From: Lachnospiraceae bacterium
GTDB taxonomy: Bacteria > Bacillota > Clostridia > Lachnospirales > Lachnospiraceae
Assembly (NCBI GenBank): GCA_004552595.1
Contig: SFNX01000107.1
Coordinates: 1-5,750, forward strand
Reading direction: 5' to 3'
DNA: 5,750 nucleotides
Within the stretch, counting starts at the first letter, position 1. Each line of letters begins with the position of its first letter. A program made the translations under genes and the position numbers. The notes beneath the pieces are model-generated. The model had not been told where the DNA came from. It did not search any database and worked only from the letters and a program-made list of their open reading frames with translations. Shown piece after piece: positions 4,971 to 5,750 of the stretch.

Positions 4971-5750
4971 ATGAATATTACAAGTCTTGAAATTGCACAG
5001 GCAACAATGGATATGTTCTTTTGTTTATTCTGTCTAATAATGTCTGTTTCAATTAAAGCAAATAATCCAAAACAGAAGAGTATGAGGATGTTCGTTCGAT
5101 TATTTCTTATTGCTACAGTTCTGTTTTTTGGAGAGACTTTGGCTTATATTTTTAGAGGTAACCTTGGTTCTTTTAATATTTTAGTAACTAGAATTGCTAA
5201 TCTTATGGTATTTGCTATGAACATAGCAATGGCAAATACCTATGTTAGGTATGTTAGTTCTGTTTTTGTTGAAAAAGGTGCTGGAGTAAGTGGCAATAGT
5301 GTTAAAATTGCCAATATCTTTTCGTGCATTAATATTTTCATTGTTGTGGTTAATTTGTTTTATCCATGGATGTATTATTTCGATGAGGCAAATTATTATC
5401 ACAGGAATAATTTCTGGTATGTATATACACTAATATCACTTGTCGTCATATTTATAGGAGCGGGTATGGCGATTAAGTATAGAAAGTATTTGGAAAAACG
5501 AAGTTTCATTTCAATGATGTTGTTTTCGTTTATTCCAATAATTGCAACAGTTGTACAGTCCTTTATTTATGGATTTTCTATAACCAATTTAGGACTGGGA
5601 ATAGGTTCATTCGTAATGTTTGCTGCATATATGTATGATTGGTCTCATAATGGGGATGAACATACGAATATGATTAATGACAGCAGATTTGATGCTGTTA
5701 TTATGTTTATCATAATGCTACTTAGCATGAGTGTTTCCATCATAGCATGT
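4971..5750 (+). CDS. Polytopic membrane protein, N-terminal part (runs off window)
   Basis: The frame is open from ATG 4971 to the window end: 260 codons with no stop, so the gene is partial at its 3' end. GAGGAG (4957-4962) lies 8 nt before the ATG. Hydrophobic segments are visible at about residues 10-28, 41-60, 71-95, 113-131, 150-168, 179-200, 204-221 and 241-260, joined by short polar loops (for example KANNPKQKSMR at 29-39 and KYRKYLEKRS at 169-178). The positive loops suggest which sides face the cytoplasm. Seven closely packed helices, a polar stretch (DWSHNGDEHTNMINDSR, 223-239) and one more helix resemble the membrane sensor part of Lachnospiraceae signalling proteins that carry a later GGDEF, phosphatase or kinase domain. 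No such domain is in the window, so the function is not assigned. Its own promoter region and the terminator before it show it is not in the hydrogenase operon. Confidence 0.85.
   Translation, partial: MNITSLEIAQATMDMFFCLFCLIMSVSIKANNPKQKSMRMFVRLFLIATVLFFGETLAYIFRGNLGSFNILVTRIANLMVFAMNIAMANTYVRYVSSVFVEKGAGVSGNSVKIANIFSCINIFIVVVNLFYPWMYYFDEANYYHRNNFWYVYTLISLVVIFIGAGMAIKYRKYLEKRSFISMMLFSFIPIIATVVQSFIYGFSITNLGLGIGSFVMFAAYMYDWSHNGDEHTNMINDSRFDAVIMFIIMLLSMSVSIIAC

Overview
The window is a low-GC, AT-rich stretch from an anaerobic Firmicute. The best guess is a gut or rumen Lachnospiraceae (Roseburia, Butyrivibrio or Agathobacter type). This rests on strong AGGAGG-type ribosome binding sites, frequent TTG starts, an [FeFe] hydrogenase and rubrerythrin-type oxidative defence. 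All genes that can be supported lie on the + strand; the antisense open frames look like shadows.

Left part (1-1140): two small accessory genes, a SAP-domain/DUF6434-like protein (90-662) and a GNAT acetyltransferase (724-1137). Each is preceded by a copy of the same 57-bp imperfect direct repeat (26-82 and 664-720, 44/57 identical), which includes the ribosome-binding region. This looks like a cassette-style or duplicated leader arrangement. A set of mutually exclusive small hairpins sits at the SAP-gene stop codon and the start of the second repeat.

Middle part (1141-2629): two complete type II toxin-antitoxin modules in tandem, each with its own likely promoter. The first is VapB (AbrB-like) with VapC (PIN ribonuclease), joined by an ATGA overlap. 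The second is a RelB/DinJ-like ribbon-helix-helix antitoxin with a RelE/ParE-fold toxin, joined by a TTGA overlap in which the toxin starts with TTG. Both orders are antitoxin then toxin, with translational coupling.

Right part (2630-4860): a 679-residue multidomain redox protein. It consists of a two-[4Fe-4S] ferredoxin domain, a complete [FeFe]-hydrogenase H-cluster domain, an N-terminal rubredoxin, a rubrerythrin diiron four-helix domain and a C-terminal rubredoxin. A well-spaced Shine-Dalgarno and ATG lie inside the gene exactly at the hydrogenase/rubredoxin junction. The protein therefore looks like a fusion of two formerly adjacent genes, and the peroxidase part may also be made alone. 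The likely chemistry is electron flow between H2 (or ferredoxin) and peroxide reduction, or protection of the hydrogenase from oxidants. A strong intrinsic terminator follows.

Right edge (4971-5750): the 5' part of a polytopic membrane protein with about eight hydrophobic segments, cut by the window end. Its layout resembles the N-terminal sensor region of signalling proteins, but no output domain is visible. No CRISPR array, tRNA, rRNA, insertion sequence or transposase was seen.
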